Shown here in pieces: positions 1 to 10,441 of a DNA stretch of 64,000 nt. Source of the DNA: Paramecium octaurelia (taxonomy: Eukaryota; Ciliophora; Oligohymenophorea; Peniculida; Parameciidae). The position numbers and the translations under genes were made by a program. Under the pieces are notes generated by a model that saw only the letters and a list, made by a program, of their open reading frames with translations, searched no databases and was not told the DNA's origin. The stretch spans positions 150,535 to 214,534 of the forward strand of contig CAJJDP010000161.1 of assembly GCA_905182995.1 (NCBI GenBank), given 5' to 3'. How positions within the stretch are numbered: the first letter of the stretch is position 1; every line of letters begins with the position of its first letter.

Positions 1-1
1 G

Positions 2-865
2 GATATTAATTAATATATCAAAAATGCAAACCTATATTACTCTTACTCGTTTCATCAGTTTAACAAAGAATTGGATGATTCCCCTTATGAAAAAGCATAA
101 AATATAGATGTTACACCAATGTACTACAAAGTTCGAAAATATATAAAAATTTATTTTTAATACTCCTAGAGTTAATTGGAATATAACCCTTTTTATTTTT
201 TCCCCTCTTATGTGCAGCATGATGGATTTGAATATCAAAATACAGGAATCGATTCGGCCTTAAATTTTGAAGACGACAGCAGCTTTGCATAACTGGAAAT
301 CAATTTGGATGCAAAGAAGAGGATTCATTTCATCACCTACCAAACCTTAATGGATGTCGCTGCCAAGATTGGTGGCTTTTTCACAATCATTAGAGTCATT
401 TTTGACATTGTTCTATTCCCTATCCAATCGATACTTTACAGACTCTATTTGATCAATTGTATAACTCATCAATAAAACAATGTCAATACCAACACATCCG
501 ATACCCCAAAAAATAAAACTAATAACTTTTTAACCTTCTATAGGCTAATAAAATCTGGAAAAGCAAGATAGTTCTATCTTAATCAATCTGTTCTAATTGA
601 AAAGTTTTTGGACATAACAGAAATATTGATTAATCCTCTACGGTTTACGCGGCAAGTCGAAGACTTATATGGGTCGATAAAGAAATTTGATATTGTAAGT
701 GCTCGGCAGAATAATTATAACATTAATCAGCAGATAGATGAACTGGTGGCTAATAACAATAACGAGTTTGCAGATCTCAAAAGCTTGAGTCCGAGAACTA
801 TAAATTAAGAAATGAAGTTGGGAAGTCTAACCAATTTTAAGGTTCCTCAACTTTCTATAAATTGA
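2..865 (+). CDS. C-terminal part of a ciliate multi-pass membrane protein (5' partial)
   Basis: The frame is open from base 2 with TAA/TAG read as Gln and ends at TGA 863-865, giving 287 residues with no start inside the window. A hydrophobic segment lies around residues 115-145 (key stretch GGFFTIIRVIFDIVLFP), followed by a charged, Asn/Gln-rich tail. The tail includes a segment like FLDITEILINPLRF that resembles the cytoplasmic ends of a ciliate-specific family of transmembrane proteins; that family resemblance is from memory and unproven. No enzyme motif is visible. The gene converges on the minus-strand gene that ends at 922, only 56 nt away. No intron was needed, although one upstream of the window cannot be excluded. 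Confidence 0.7.
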
Positions 866-921
866 ACTTTTATAATATTTAAATATATAATTGGATTTCA
901 TAAAAAGAAATTAATTGTAAG

Positions 922-1884
922 TCATTTTAATAATTGATTGAGTAATTCTTGTGCAAGATATGTTTTTGAATCTATTTCTGATTTAATTAATTAAATTTGT
1001 GTTCTTAATACACTTTCTTTGAAAACTTATTAATTTAATATTACATTTATCGAGTTGATCTCTTCAATCTATTCAAGTTATCTTACATACATTATAATTT
1101 TAATCCATTTGTAGAAAAATATAGAAACTTTATTTTTTAATCGATCATCTACTTTTTGGAGGTAAATCAGGATTCTGAAGACAGCTCTGTTTCTGGAATT
1201 CTGAGATTTTGTAGACAAAGACACTTTGGAATTATTGGTGCTAATTGGTGATTTCGATCTTGATTTTTATTTATTTTCCTTCTGATAAACAACATTATTT
1301 TATTAAATTTAAGTAACAGTCGATTTAAATGTATTCTAATTTGTATTGTATTTCGAATTGCTTGCATTATTCATTAAGGCAGTATTCCTGATAAATCTAT
1401 GAAATGCGATGGTCTTAATTAATCTTTCTTTTCGAGCTGCATTTTTGAATAATTGAACCAAAATTTGTTTTTGTCGATTTTAGAAGAACGCCTTCCTCTC
1501 CAAATCAAATATCTATTCTTCAATCATCTTTCGTTACTTCTTCATATTTCTATATGGATAGCGCTTTTGTTTTTCTAGATCCTTTCTTTCAATTTCCCAA
1601 TTCTTTTCAAAAATGTCCTGATTTTGAAAGTATCTCCAAATGTAAAAGTAAAAACACTTTTTTGTTTAATATGTTTAATCTTCTTGTCTACTGTAGTATT
1701 TTAACATGAGAGTTATTAGTTTTTGAATATCTTTTTAATCATATTACATTTAATAAAACGACCTGTCATCATCTGATTCATGTAAATTTTTGAGATGATC
1801 ATCCATTTCTTAAATGATATCTCTTTATTCCATCTACCTATTAAATTCATTCTTTTTCTAAACAATTTGTTCCGCTATATTCAT
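922..1884 (-). CDS. Charged coiled-coil protein with Sfi1-like F..W segments
   Basis: A single uninterrupted minus frame runs from ATG (1884) to TGA (complement of 922-924), 320 residues. The protein is rich in Lys, Glu and Gln. Near residue 82 it has the segment FYFYIWRYF, and near residue 250 FFYKWIKII; the spacing of aromatic residues and Trp recalls Sfi1-type centrin-binding repeats, but this is inference. Between them are a basic region (residues ~115-170) and a Ser-rich linker. The start lies 40 nt downstream of the stop of the helicase gene in the same orientation. A 25-nt GT...AG stretch near 1130-1155 could be an intron but is not required. Function unknown. Confidence 0.7.
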
Positions 1885-1924
1885 TGATTTAAGAAAATAT
1901 CAAATAAAAAACCATAAATCAAAA

Positions 1925-4177
1925 TCAGAAGTCCTCCTCATCATTAAATGACAATGAGCCAAGCCTTTACTCCTTACTCTTAATAGGAAACTGCGTTTAA
2001 CCAAATCCTTTAAATCCTGGCTTTCTCTATTTGATGCTCCCAAAAACCACTTTGCTTTCTTGATTCATCAGCAACTCCTATTGCTTTTGCTATTTCTCAG
2101 CCTCTATTTTATCTAATTAATCCTTCTCCTATTAGTGTTTCATCTCTGCAATTTCTTATCTAGCATCTCTATAAAAATGGGGAGCTATCTCAAAAAGCCA
2201 ATGCGGATCAAGCTCAGTAACATTATGCATGGTTAATTTGTGATCTATAAACTATCTCAAAGACTTTACTTTGCTCAATCAACTCATGATAAATTACCCA
2301 TTCAGGGTATGAAACAGTTAAAACAGAAGCGGGATGTAGATGAACCAATTATTTAGTGTAGATATTCCTGTAAACTCCTTCCCTTGCTGTATTCTCTCGT
2401 TATGCTACTTAAGAGAAGAATCCAGAGACAAAGCATCTTTAAATAGCCTCTACATCTTGGATGGAACTTTTAATTTGCCTGTTTTTCCTTCTTTTTTGAA
2501 TTTATTTGTAGATCTTTCCAGCTGATTCTAATTTATGCTTTGATACCCTGTATGTATCACACCAATTCCCCTTATTTCCAATGTTAATATATCTAACAAA
2601 TATGTTATGAAGTGATAAAACATCTCCTTCCTTACATCCCAAAGCTTTCTTGGCCTTCAACATCTGTAATGGTGTGGCATCACTACTAAAGATACCTCCT
2701 TGTATACTGAGAATGCTGGCTATTTTCAACATCTCATCTGAACATTGATACTCATCTAGAAAACTGTTTTCAACACAAACTGCCATTTATGTTTCCAATG
2801 GATAATCAACTATGGCATTTCCTAATTCTGTTAATGAAAAGTTTTCATCGATTAATTTTAAACTCATCAAAATGTTAATGCAATTGATTAATTATTCATT
2901 CGAAACAGGAGTCAAAAATGTATTACTACATTGTAAATGATTTGGGGTTAATGAGAATGACTAAATAAATGTCAGTGATTTTTACTCTAATCTATAAAAT
3001 GAGTTCTGTGAGATTAGATCTCAATATTTCTGGAGGGAAAGTCTTGGGCAAATTTTGATAATCTTCCTTAGTGCACAGTCTATAGCAAATTCCATCTCTC
3101 GTTCTTCCTGCTCTGCCTGCTCTCTATGCACCAGATTGCTAAGAAATAGGTAATACATTTAATTATTCCAAGTCTATGTTAATAAATTAATTTATTGATA
3201 CTTCTCTTATAATCATAAACTTTTACTTTTTGATAACATGAATCTATAACATATACTATTCCATCAATTGTGACACTGCTTTCTGCCACATTGGTTGATA
3301 CTATTATTTTTCTACTTGCATGCTATTTAAACACCAATAACTATTTATCAATGCCCAAACTAGCATGAAGTGGTAATACTACACAATTAGCCTTATGATG
3401 CGACCATAAATTGATAAATGCATGGATTTCTTCAACAGATGTTAAAAACACAAGAATATCACCTTCAGGCATCTTTTTGTGAATGTGATATGCCAATTCA
3501 ACAGCAGAAATCACATAATTTTTACATGGTTCTAGTAAATACATGATCTAAAAGTCAATTAGATTATAATTACATCAACTTCATAATTCCTACCTCTTAT
3601 TGCAATGATTTTACTATTCGGAAAAAAGTTTTACAGTAAATCAACTTCCATAGTAGCAGATGAAACTATCACTTTCAATTCAGGTCTCTTTTTTTGGATC
3701 TTCTTGATTAAACACAATAAGAGATCTGTATTTAAAGTGCGTTCATGAATATCATCGAGCATTACAACTGAATATCCTTCAATCAATGGGTTGCCCATTA
3801 TGATTTAAATCAATGTTCCATCAGTCACATATTCAATTTTTGTATTTTCACTCACTTTCGATTCGAATCTCACTCTATAACCAATATCCTATCCCAATTC
3901 AGTCCCATTTTCATCAGATACTCTTTAAGCAATACTAATGGCAGCCATCTTTCTAGGCAGTGAGACCAACACTCTCTCTTCTCCGCCGTAGCCTGCCTCT
4001 ATTAAATATTATGGTATCTCTAATATTCATTAAGCATTATGTACAAGTTGTTTTGCCTGACCCTGTTTCAGCTAAGATGATCAACGTGCTATTGGTATCG
4101 ACTCCATATAAAATTTATTCTTTATATGCTCTGATTGGCAGATTTTATGGATGACATTTTTTTGATTAAATAAGCAT
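1925..4177 (-). CDS. DHX35-like: DHX35-like DExH-box RNA helicase
   Basis: ATP-dependent RNA helicase of the DEAH/RHA family, expected in the spliceosome or another nuclear RNP. Removing five short introns (plus-strand 4020-4044, 3548-3573, 3174-3201, 2961-2985, 2245-2269; 25, 26, 28, 25 and 25 nt) gives 707 residues, an exact multiple of three. In order: an N-terminal NLPI motif, Walker [10 protein letters not shown], motif II read as DDIH rather than DEAH, motif III SAT, then ILVFLTS, the NVAESS segment and motif VI QRAGRAGR. These are followed by the HA2 (winged-helix/ratchet) region and an OB-fold ending in IAPHFY. KKIQKKR before motif III and the overall spacing match DHX35 best. The C-terminus is a Gln/Glu-rich tail. 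The ATG lies only 16 nt from the neighbouring stop. The altered motif II is the main oddity. Confidence 0.88.
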
Positions 4178-4193
4178 AATTAAAATAAACAAT

Positions 4194-5855
4194 TCATTAT
4201 TCAGGTACTACACTGAATATTTTCATCTCTTCATTGCACTCTCCTACAATAAATTTCTAAGTAACCATGTTTTCATTAGTAATTTCAATCTTCTTCATTT
4301 GCATAAGTCTCTAATGCAACATCACATTTATCGGATATAATTTATTTTCAATCTCTGTATGGATCTCAACAGACTCACTAAATCCAAGAATAAACAATTT
4401 GTCACTTTCATAACTTTTGATCAACTCTAAGCAAATCACCTTTTCTCCATTATAAATAGGTCCAATTATCTCTAAATTCTAACTCAAAATATATATTGAT
4501 GTTTAAATATCGTCATCCATCTTCAAGATCACTCTATTGAAATCTATGATCATTTGTGTGCATTTCTAAGTAAATTTATATGGGATTTCAGTAAGGATTT
4601 TGCCATTAAATAAATAGAGTTATCCACTTCGCATTCCAATTAAGAAATTGCTGCCAACCTTAATTACACTCTCCATAGATTGTTCCACATTGTAATGCTA
4701 AGTGTACCTTAATTGTCCAATATCATTTTAAGTGAATATCCTGATCAATCCATCCTTACAAAAAGTGTATAGTTATCCATCCTCGAAGTTTGTATAGACA
4801 ATCTCCTTCATTGATATATCAGATATTATCTAAGGGCATTACTGATGGAACACATTATGGAACACCATTAAATTTTTAAAGGATTCCTCCTCTTTCTAAA
4901 ATTGGATTATTAGAGTGTATTCATTATTTGGATGCTCTTAGATAAAAGCAGAAATAAATTATTTATCTGTTTGACTAATTGTCACTTTCTTTTCTTCATC
5001 AATTATTTCATTTCCATTTCTTTTGAATGGTATTTAATAAAAATCAATTGCATCTGCTCTTAAAATGCCTAAAAATTAAAAATGATATCCTGCAATTTGA
5101 ATTAGATTAGCTATGTTCTTCTTCTATACCAAATTCAACACTTAATGCCTTTTCTTTACTTAGATCTCATTCTTTTTCACTTTCTTTGTGATACTAACGG
5201 TTTCTATTTATTATTCACTCTAATTGGTTCTCTCCTTCTCTTCATCTTATATGTGATCTCTTTTCGTAAATGTATTTTCTCTACCTCCTCTGCCTCTGCC
5301 TCTTCCTCTTCCACGTGTATTTTATCTAAATTGCTACTAATCATCTCCATTATCGTTGTCTTGATTTCTTTGCCATCTCTCCGAATTAACATTATTCCTC
5401 TCTTGGATGTTTTTCTCTCTTTGTACAGGTTATTAATTCTAATTTTCCTATTAGTCCTAATTTTGATCCCGTTTGTATTTGATTTATCTATTTTCATTAG
5501 CTTCCTTTTATTATCCAAATCTTTAGCCGCTTTTTTGTTCATAAGAATTCTTTGGTTATTGCTGCCTCTATTTTAAGTCAATTCTGTCACTTTTATCTAT
5601 TTTATTATTGTCTTTGGTTTGTTCCTCCTCTTGATATCTGTCAATCTAAGCTCTTCCCCTGCCTCTCCCTCTCACAAATTTTCTTTCCTATGTTTAATAA
5701 TCATTATTCTTCTTCAAATTGAGTTTGCCCTTCTCATCTCTAACTAGGTTAACTTTCTCAATATTTGATGAGTCATGGGAATATTTGCATTGGTCTCCTT
5801 CCCTGCAATTTCCTTATATATAAAATCTGCATGGAGCATCAAATTTGGCATTCAT
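4194..5855 (-). CDS. CCCH zinc finger + RG-rich linker + beta-propeller protein
   Basis: One intronless frame of 553 residues. Residues 8-27 form a CCCH zinc finger with spacing C-x7-C-x5-C-x3-H (CRFYIQGNC...CKYSH). A long polar region (residues ~30-235) follows, rich in Gln, Asn and Arg, with RGRGRGR at about 76 and a second RG run at about 175. The C-terminal ~280 residues read as WD40-like blades: repeated patterns such as GQLYTF, DGLIRIF, GQLYLFNGK. The order resembles the ZFWD proteins (CCCH plus WD40) of plants and protists, which points to RNA binding; that is an inference from architecture. Two overlapping frames (5145-5576 plus, 5204-5542 minus) are shadows of the RG-coding region. 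The stop is 16 nt from the DHX35 start. Confidence 0.8.
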
Positions 5856-6550
5856 ATATATTTGTTAATAAATTAATAATAATAAATATTCTCATTGTAA
5901 TAATAGTGTTGTAACAATGCATTATTTTCACTTCAGGTAAATGATGTTTCAAATAATCCATTACTTTTACTCACCCACGAAATTAATGATAATAATAAAA
6001 ACTCAATTAAAAAGTATCTGGAATCTAATTATTAGGATGATTTTTGATATAAGTATTATATAAATTTTTACACTTAATATACTTTCATGCTTGAAGGAAT
6101 TCACTTTGAAATTTGTTCAATGACTTTCTGTTTTGGATGTTTATAACAATAAGAGTATTCTTTATGTCAATTCGATTATAAGATTAATAATTCAGTCTAT
6201 TTGGATATGACAAGTAAAATATGTCAAACTGGTAATTTGAGAATTTCAGTTAAGAGGTATAGAAGTCATTGAGTGAAAATGATTATGAATCAGATAATCA
6301 ATTAGCAATCGTGGAATCATGATTTAAATTGAAAATATTTTAATTTAAATATTTAGAGCTGAATTATTACTAAAGGGGGAGAGGAATAACTTAAGAGTAG
6401 CTTATCATATAATTAGATGGATGCAGATACCATATAAATTGGATTGATATATTTAATACTTTATGATAGAAGTCAAGTATACGTATATGTATATTAAATA
6501 AAGAATATATCAAATGATATGTTATTTGATATAAATAATAAAAATATATA
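5856..6550. other. Intergenic, AT-rich; one doubtful small ORF (6087-6272, +)
   Basis: This 695-nt gap separates two divergent genes (ZF-propeller on minus, PTB-like on plus), so it should hold both promoters. The only sizeable frame in it starts at ATG 6087 and ends at TGA 6270-6272. It encodes 61 residues with five Cys and uses TAA/TAG as Gln. An in-frame TGA just upstream means it cannot be extended. I cannot tell whether it is expressed. Otherwise the stretch is low-complexity AT sequence without a recognisable RNA gene. Confidence 0.35.
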
Positions 6551-7945
6551 ATGATATCTGAGAATGAGAGTACACGAGTTTTGTTGGTGATTGTGCAGAA
6601 TCCTTAATCCATAATACTGCCTCATTCTTTGTTCTATCGATACTTTTCGAATTATGGAGAAGTTAATAAGATATTGATATTCGAGAAAGGGAAGTTATGG
6701 AAATGCTTTATAGAGATGGCTACTTTATAGTAGGCCAAGATTTCATAGTAGTAATTGAATGGCTGTTAGTTGTACGAGTAAACAATAATGAATGTGTAAA
6801 TAATCTAAATGATTTATAGTTACTATTCAACACTGCAGAGTGTCACCTTCCTGAACAACAATTCAGGCGGTGTGGATTACAAGGCAATGAAACAAAGAAA
6901 TTCAACCAAGACTGTGAATGTTTATGAATAGGACTATTATCCAAAGACATACAGTCAACCCTTGATAACTCAATAGGATGCGAAATTAAGCATGGCGAGT
7001 TTTGGAAACGAGAGAACGAGAGCCAGCTTAAACGACAAATAGGATTTCCAGGATTATAAAAATGAATGGGAACCTTCAAAAATATAAACATCGCTGGAAT
7101 TCATAGATGATAGCGATTCCCCTAGAAACAGAAAGTATGCCTCCTTTAAATCAATATAATTTGACGACAACGAACATGATCCCATAGATGAGGACATAAT
7201 GCATGCATTTTCATCCGAAAAGAATACATACCTAAATTCGTATATGTTTTCGATACCAGAGGTAGAAGACAGGATAAAGAATCAAGATATTGACCCATAC
7301 ACTTATGTATCGCCTTAATTCTTAAGAGAAAATCAGCCTTCCAAAGTTGTCTATATGAGAGGGTTGATGAATCAGAATATTACGCCATTAAACATATTTA
7401 ATTTACTATCAAATTTCGGAAATGTGTTAGTAATCATTCATATCAAGCATAAAACATCAGCCTTGGTGTAATTTGAGAAATTGCAACATGCTTAAAACGC
7501 ACTTGATCATCTGAATAATCAGGTGTTCTTTGGGTACAAACTGAAGATCTTTTACTCAAACTATTAAGAAATTCAGTTCCCCCTGCCCTTCCAATCCCCT
7601 TAAACTTAAGTCTTTATGCCCATTCCATCGCAATTCAGATTTAGTGATGGCAAATCAATATCATTCAATCCGCCTAGCCAAATACTGCATTTGAGTAATA
7701 TCAAAGGGAAGATGTGCGAGGACGAGTCCTACATTAAAGAGATCTTTAAAGGAATTGGCAATGTTTAAGCAATCAAATTTATACATATTGACAAGTAAGA
7801 AAACCTCTATAATAGATAAAAACATATGGCATTAGTAAGATTATCGACCTTAGAAGAAGCATTGAATGGAGCAGCTTTACTTCACGGGAAAGAAGTAATG
7901 GGCAGAAAGATCAATGTTTCATTTACCAAAAGTAAATTATGCTGA
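6551..7945 (+). CDS. PTB/hnRNP-L-like RNA-binding protein with three RRMs
   Basis: Removing one 24-nt intron (6796-6819) yields 456 residues. Three RNA recognition motifs are visible: residues ~8-90 (RVLLVIVQNP...ILIFEKGKLWKCFIEM), ~255-335 (VVYMRGLMNQNITPLNIF...SALVQFEKL) and ~370-455 (ILHLSNIKGKMCEDE...MALVRLSTLEEAL...VSFTKSKL). Their order, the degenerate RNP motifs and the closing VSFTKS correspond to RRM2, RRM3 and RRM4 of polypyrimidine tract-binding protein. The linker between the first and second RRM is long and charged and carries EFIDDSDSPR. The likely role is splicing or mRNA regulation in the nucleus. The upstream side is AT-rich; the stop at 7943-7945 is 80 nt from the convergent ARPC2 stop. 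Confidence 0.85.
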
Positions 7946-8025
7946 AATGTAACAGAGTCAGCTTTTGCTCAAGTATTATGACTTTCTAAAACAATATAAT
8001 TATTAATTATCCTTATTCTTATATT

Positions 8026-9076
8026 TCATGCTTTTACACCAGAAGATGTGAACAGATCCTCAGTCTTCTTTTCAACTTCAGGTTCGAATTAACATAATTG
8101 TAAACTTCTTTGGAATTGGCTGATTCTTTTGATGATTCTGGAATGCAAGTAAGTCTTGGAAGCATGAATGTGATAATGCAAATATTGTCTAACATTACTA
8201 TGTATATTACCTAAATCCTTATAAAAATGTAGATAATTATTCTATATTCTTACTAAAATGTTATGCCTTGAATAGTGTCATCGTTATTAATTATGAATTT
8301 GGATCCACCTTGATATTCGACACTTCTGGGAATGCTGATTTCAATATAGAAGATTGGTAATTCGATCTTGAAATAGGAGGGGCCATCTTCACATTTTTCT
8401 TTGCATCGATTATCTCGGTGATTATTAGATTTGCCAATGTCCTATCAACATTGTCAGAAAATGAAATCTCATAGAAAATGTTCAAAGCATCTTTGTCAGG
8501 AATGGCATAAACAACTTCATTCTCTCTACTTTGATACTTGAATGGAGACGATGCTTCCCCTTTATTGATTTGATCGAATGCCTACTCAAATGCAGCTGCA
8601 TAGAAGTTTCTTCTTATTTATGAGAAATCCTTTGTGACCTTCTCAAACAATTTCTAATTTTCTGCTCGTATCTGCAATTTTAGCTCCTAAAGTTCAGCCT
8701 TTTCTGCCTCCGTTGCATTCTTTGGAATCTTAGGTTCCTCTTTGGCTGATTAGGCATCGAATGAAAACGTCAAATGAAATCCTTCATCTACAGCCTCCTT
8801 TGTGTAATCTATCCTTTATTTATATGTAATTACCCTTATAGTATTTCTCAATCATGTAGTTACCTGCTATGCTGAATATCTCATTGAAATTAAAACAAGT
8901 AAATGATAGAAACAATTTACCATCCTCCTTGTATTACAATTTTGTGCAGGAGTAATTGTAATCCTTAGCAACCACGATTCTTGGATCCTTTTTCCTAAAG
9001 TCACTATACTAAATTACATGATCAAATCCATTATCTAGGTTTAAAGTAGCTTATTCTATGGATCTATGAGCATCAT
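8026..9076 (-). CDS. ARPC2: Arp2/3 complex subunit 2 (p34-Arc)
   Basis: Scaffold subunit of the actin-nucleating Arp2/3 complex. Three introns (23, 25 and 22 nt) must be removed, giving 326 residues in frame; the family is usually about 300. The N-terminus MMLIDPQNKLLQ aligns with the family's MILLEVNNRII. The middle carries IRRNFYAAAFEQAF, matching the LKRNCFASVFEKYF region. The C-terminal GFRQYLHYHIHASKTYLHSR matches the conserved RDYLHYHIKCSKAYIHTR helix closely. The frame of this last helix is only recovered by removing a 22-nt GTAATA...TTAG intron, which supports the intron call. The gene is convergent with the PTB-like gene. Confidence 0.9.
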
Positions 9077-9545
9077 TGTTTTAATTATTTATTTAATTAT
9101 ATAATATTGCTGATATACAATATTTATTTTAATATTATTCTTGTACTAGAACTTTTTATTATCTCGAAATAAGATAAAAATTATTAATTGTAATATTAAT
9201 TCAATCTAATTATATCAAAGAAGTAGCAAAAATTGAAAGTCTATCAATTTCTTCCTTATAACTTGACAGAGTTTACAACAATTTTAAAGGCATTATAAAT
9301 TTTGATAGTTAGACTCTTAAATACATGAATTGTTTGTGAAACTACACTTACTCAATAAATTTTAAACTAGTTTTCAACTCTTGTTCCATACTATCAAAAT
9401 TTATTTGTGATGTTTATAAAATAATGATAAACTTGTTGGTTCTTTATTAATTCTGAATTTTTAATATCAAATTTAAAGTGTTATTCAATAAAAAAAAATA
9501 TCTTAAATTAATATTAACCAAATTATTTATAGGATTCAAGTTAAT
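9077..9545. other. Intergenic AT-rich stretch, nothing recognised
   Basis: 469 nt between the ARPC2 start and the stop of the next minus-strand gene, both transcribed leftwards. It is about 80% A+T with short homopolymers and no frame over about 40 codons under the ciliate code. It should contain the ARPC2 promoter and the 3' flank of the coiled-coil gene. I see no tRNA-like cloverleaf or repeat. Confidence 0.5.
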
Positions 9546-10441
9546 TCAATGAACCGCTTTCCTAAGTTTTCTAGTCGCAGGATTTATCTGAAAAAAGTTG
9601 TCATCTATCGTAAAACACATATTACAATTGAATATATATTTATCGAAGCCTTCATTTAGTGACTTATATGATGAATTATGAACTATTTTTAAATATTTTC
9701 TTAAGACAAATATAATTCTATATCTTGACAATAGAGTACCACGCTTCTTTTATAGTCTTCGAATGTTACGATTGCTTCTTAGAAACTATAATATAAGTTA
9801 GTTGCTTTTTAGAAACTATAATATAAATTAGGATTAGCCCTATTTACATCCAATTAACAATGAGATTTATATTCTTCAATTTCAAAACTTAGGATATTCA
9901 ATCTATCTATCGTTTATTCTTGCTATCTTTTATGTTTTTATCTATTCTCCTAAGATTATGTGTCATCTTACTGTATAGGCCTATCAGATTTTTGAGAGTT
10001 TTCTTCACTTGCCTCTCTGAGCGATTAAGCATATTCGTTGTTTACTAAATCAGCTTTTCTCATTAATTCTTTATTTATGGCAATTGTTTTAACTAAATTT
10101 TATCTCAAATTAGTTATTTGTTCCTCTTGATATTTGATTTATTATTGATGTTTTAAATTCTATTATTCTAATTATGATGAATGGCTTGAATTATTTATCT
10201 GATGTTCTTTTACTTCAAAGCTTTAAGCCTTGTCAAATACTTTTAAGAAAATCTCTATATCTTTCCTTAAAAAAAATTAGCCCTAGTGACTAACAACATA
10301 TTCCCTGAATTCTTTCTAAAAATCAAAGGAGGTTTTAGGCAACCTATCTGCTACAAAATGAAAAAGTTCTGCAAATGTTTTATATATTATCAGACAATTT
10401 CCTTTTTGGCATTAACTTTCTTCTAACAATGAACTATTCAT
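9546..10441 (-). CDS. Coiled-coil protein of unknown function
   Basis: The frame starts at ATG 10441 (MNSSLLEESQ...) and is open in one phase for about 230 codons. An N-terminal acidic/hydrophobic region (TFAELFHFVADRLP) precedes a Gln-rich coiled coil (residues ~95-200). Near residue 225 a 30-bp unit is tandemly duplicated, giving NLYYSFQKAT then NLYYSFQEAI. The 3' end is uncertain. A 23-nt intron (GTAACA...AAAG) would lead into a tail ending at TGA 9546-9548 (290 residues). Without it the original frame stops at 9536-9538 (301 residues). The spliced form reads more like protein. The 5' part is duplicated at 11622-11764 by the assembly overlap. No family recognised. Confidence 0.6.

Noticed and set aside
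608-808. Many short ORFs ending at TAA or TAG across the window
   Set aside because: TAA and TAG encode glutamine here. These ends are not stops, and the fragments are pieces of larger genes or shadows.
2961-2985. Apparent frameshift in the DHX35-like helicase
   Set aside because: It disappears when a 25-nt GTAAAA...TTTAG intron is removed; the protein then continues in frame.
5145-5576. Long ORFs on both strands (143 aa plus, 112 aa minus) at the RG-rich part of the zinc-finger gene
   Set aside because: They are out-of-frame readings of the Arg/Gly/Gln-coding region. Only the third frame joins the CCCH finger to the propeller without a TGA.
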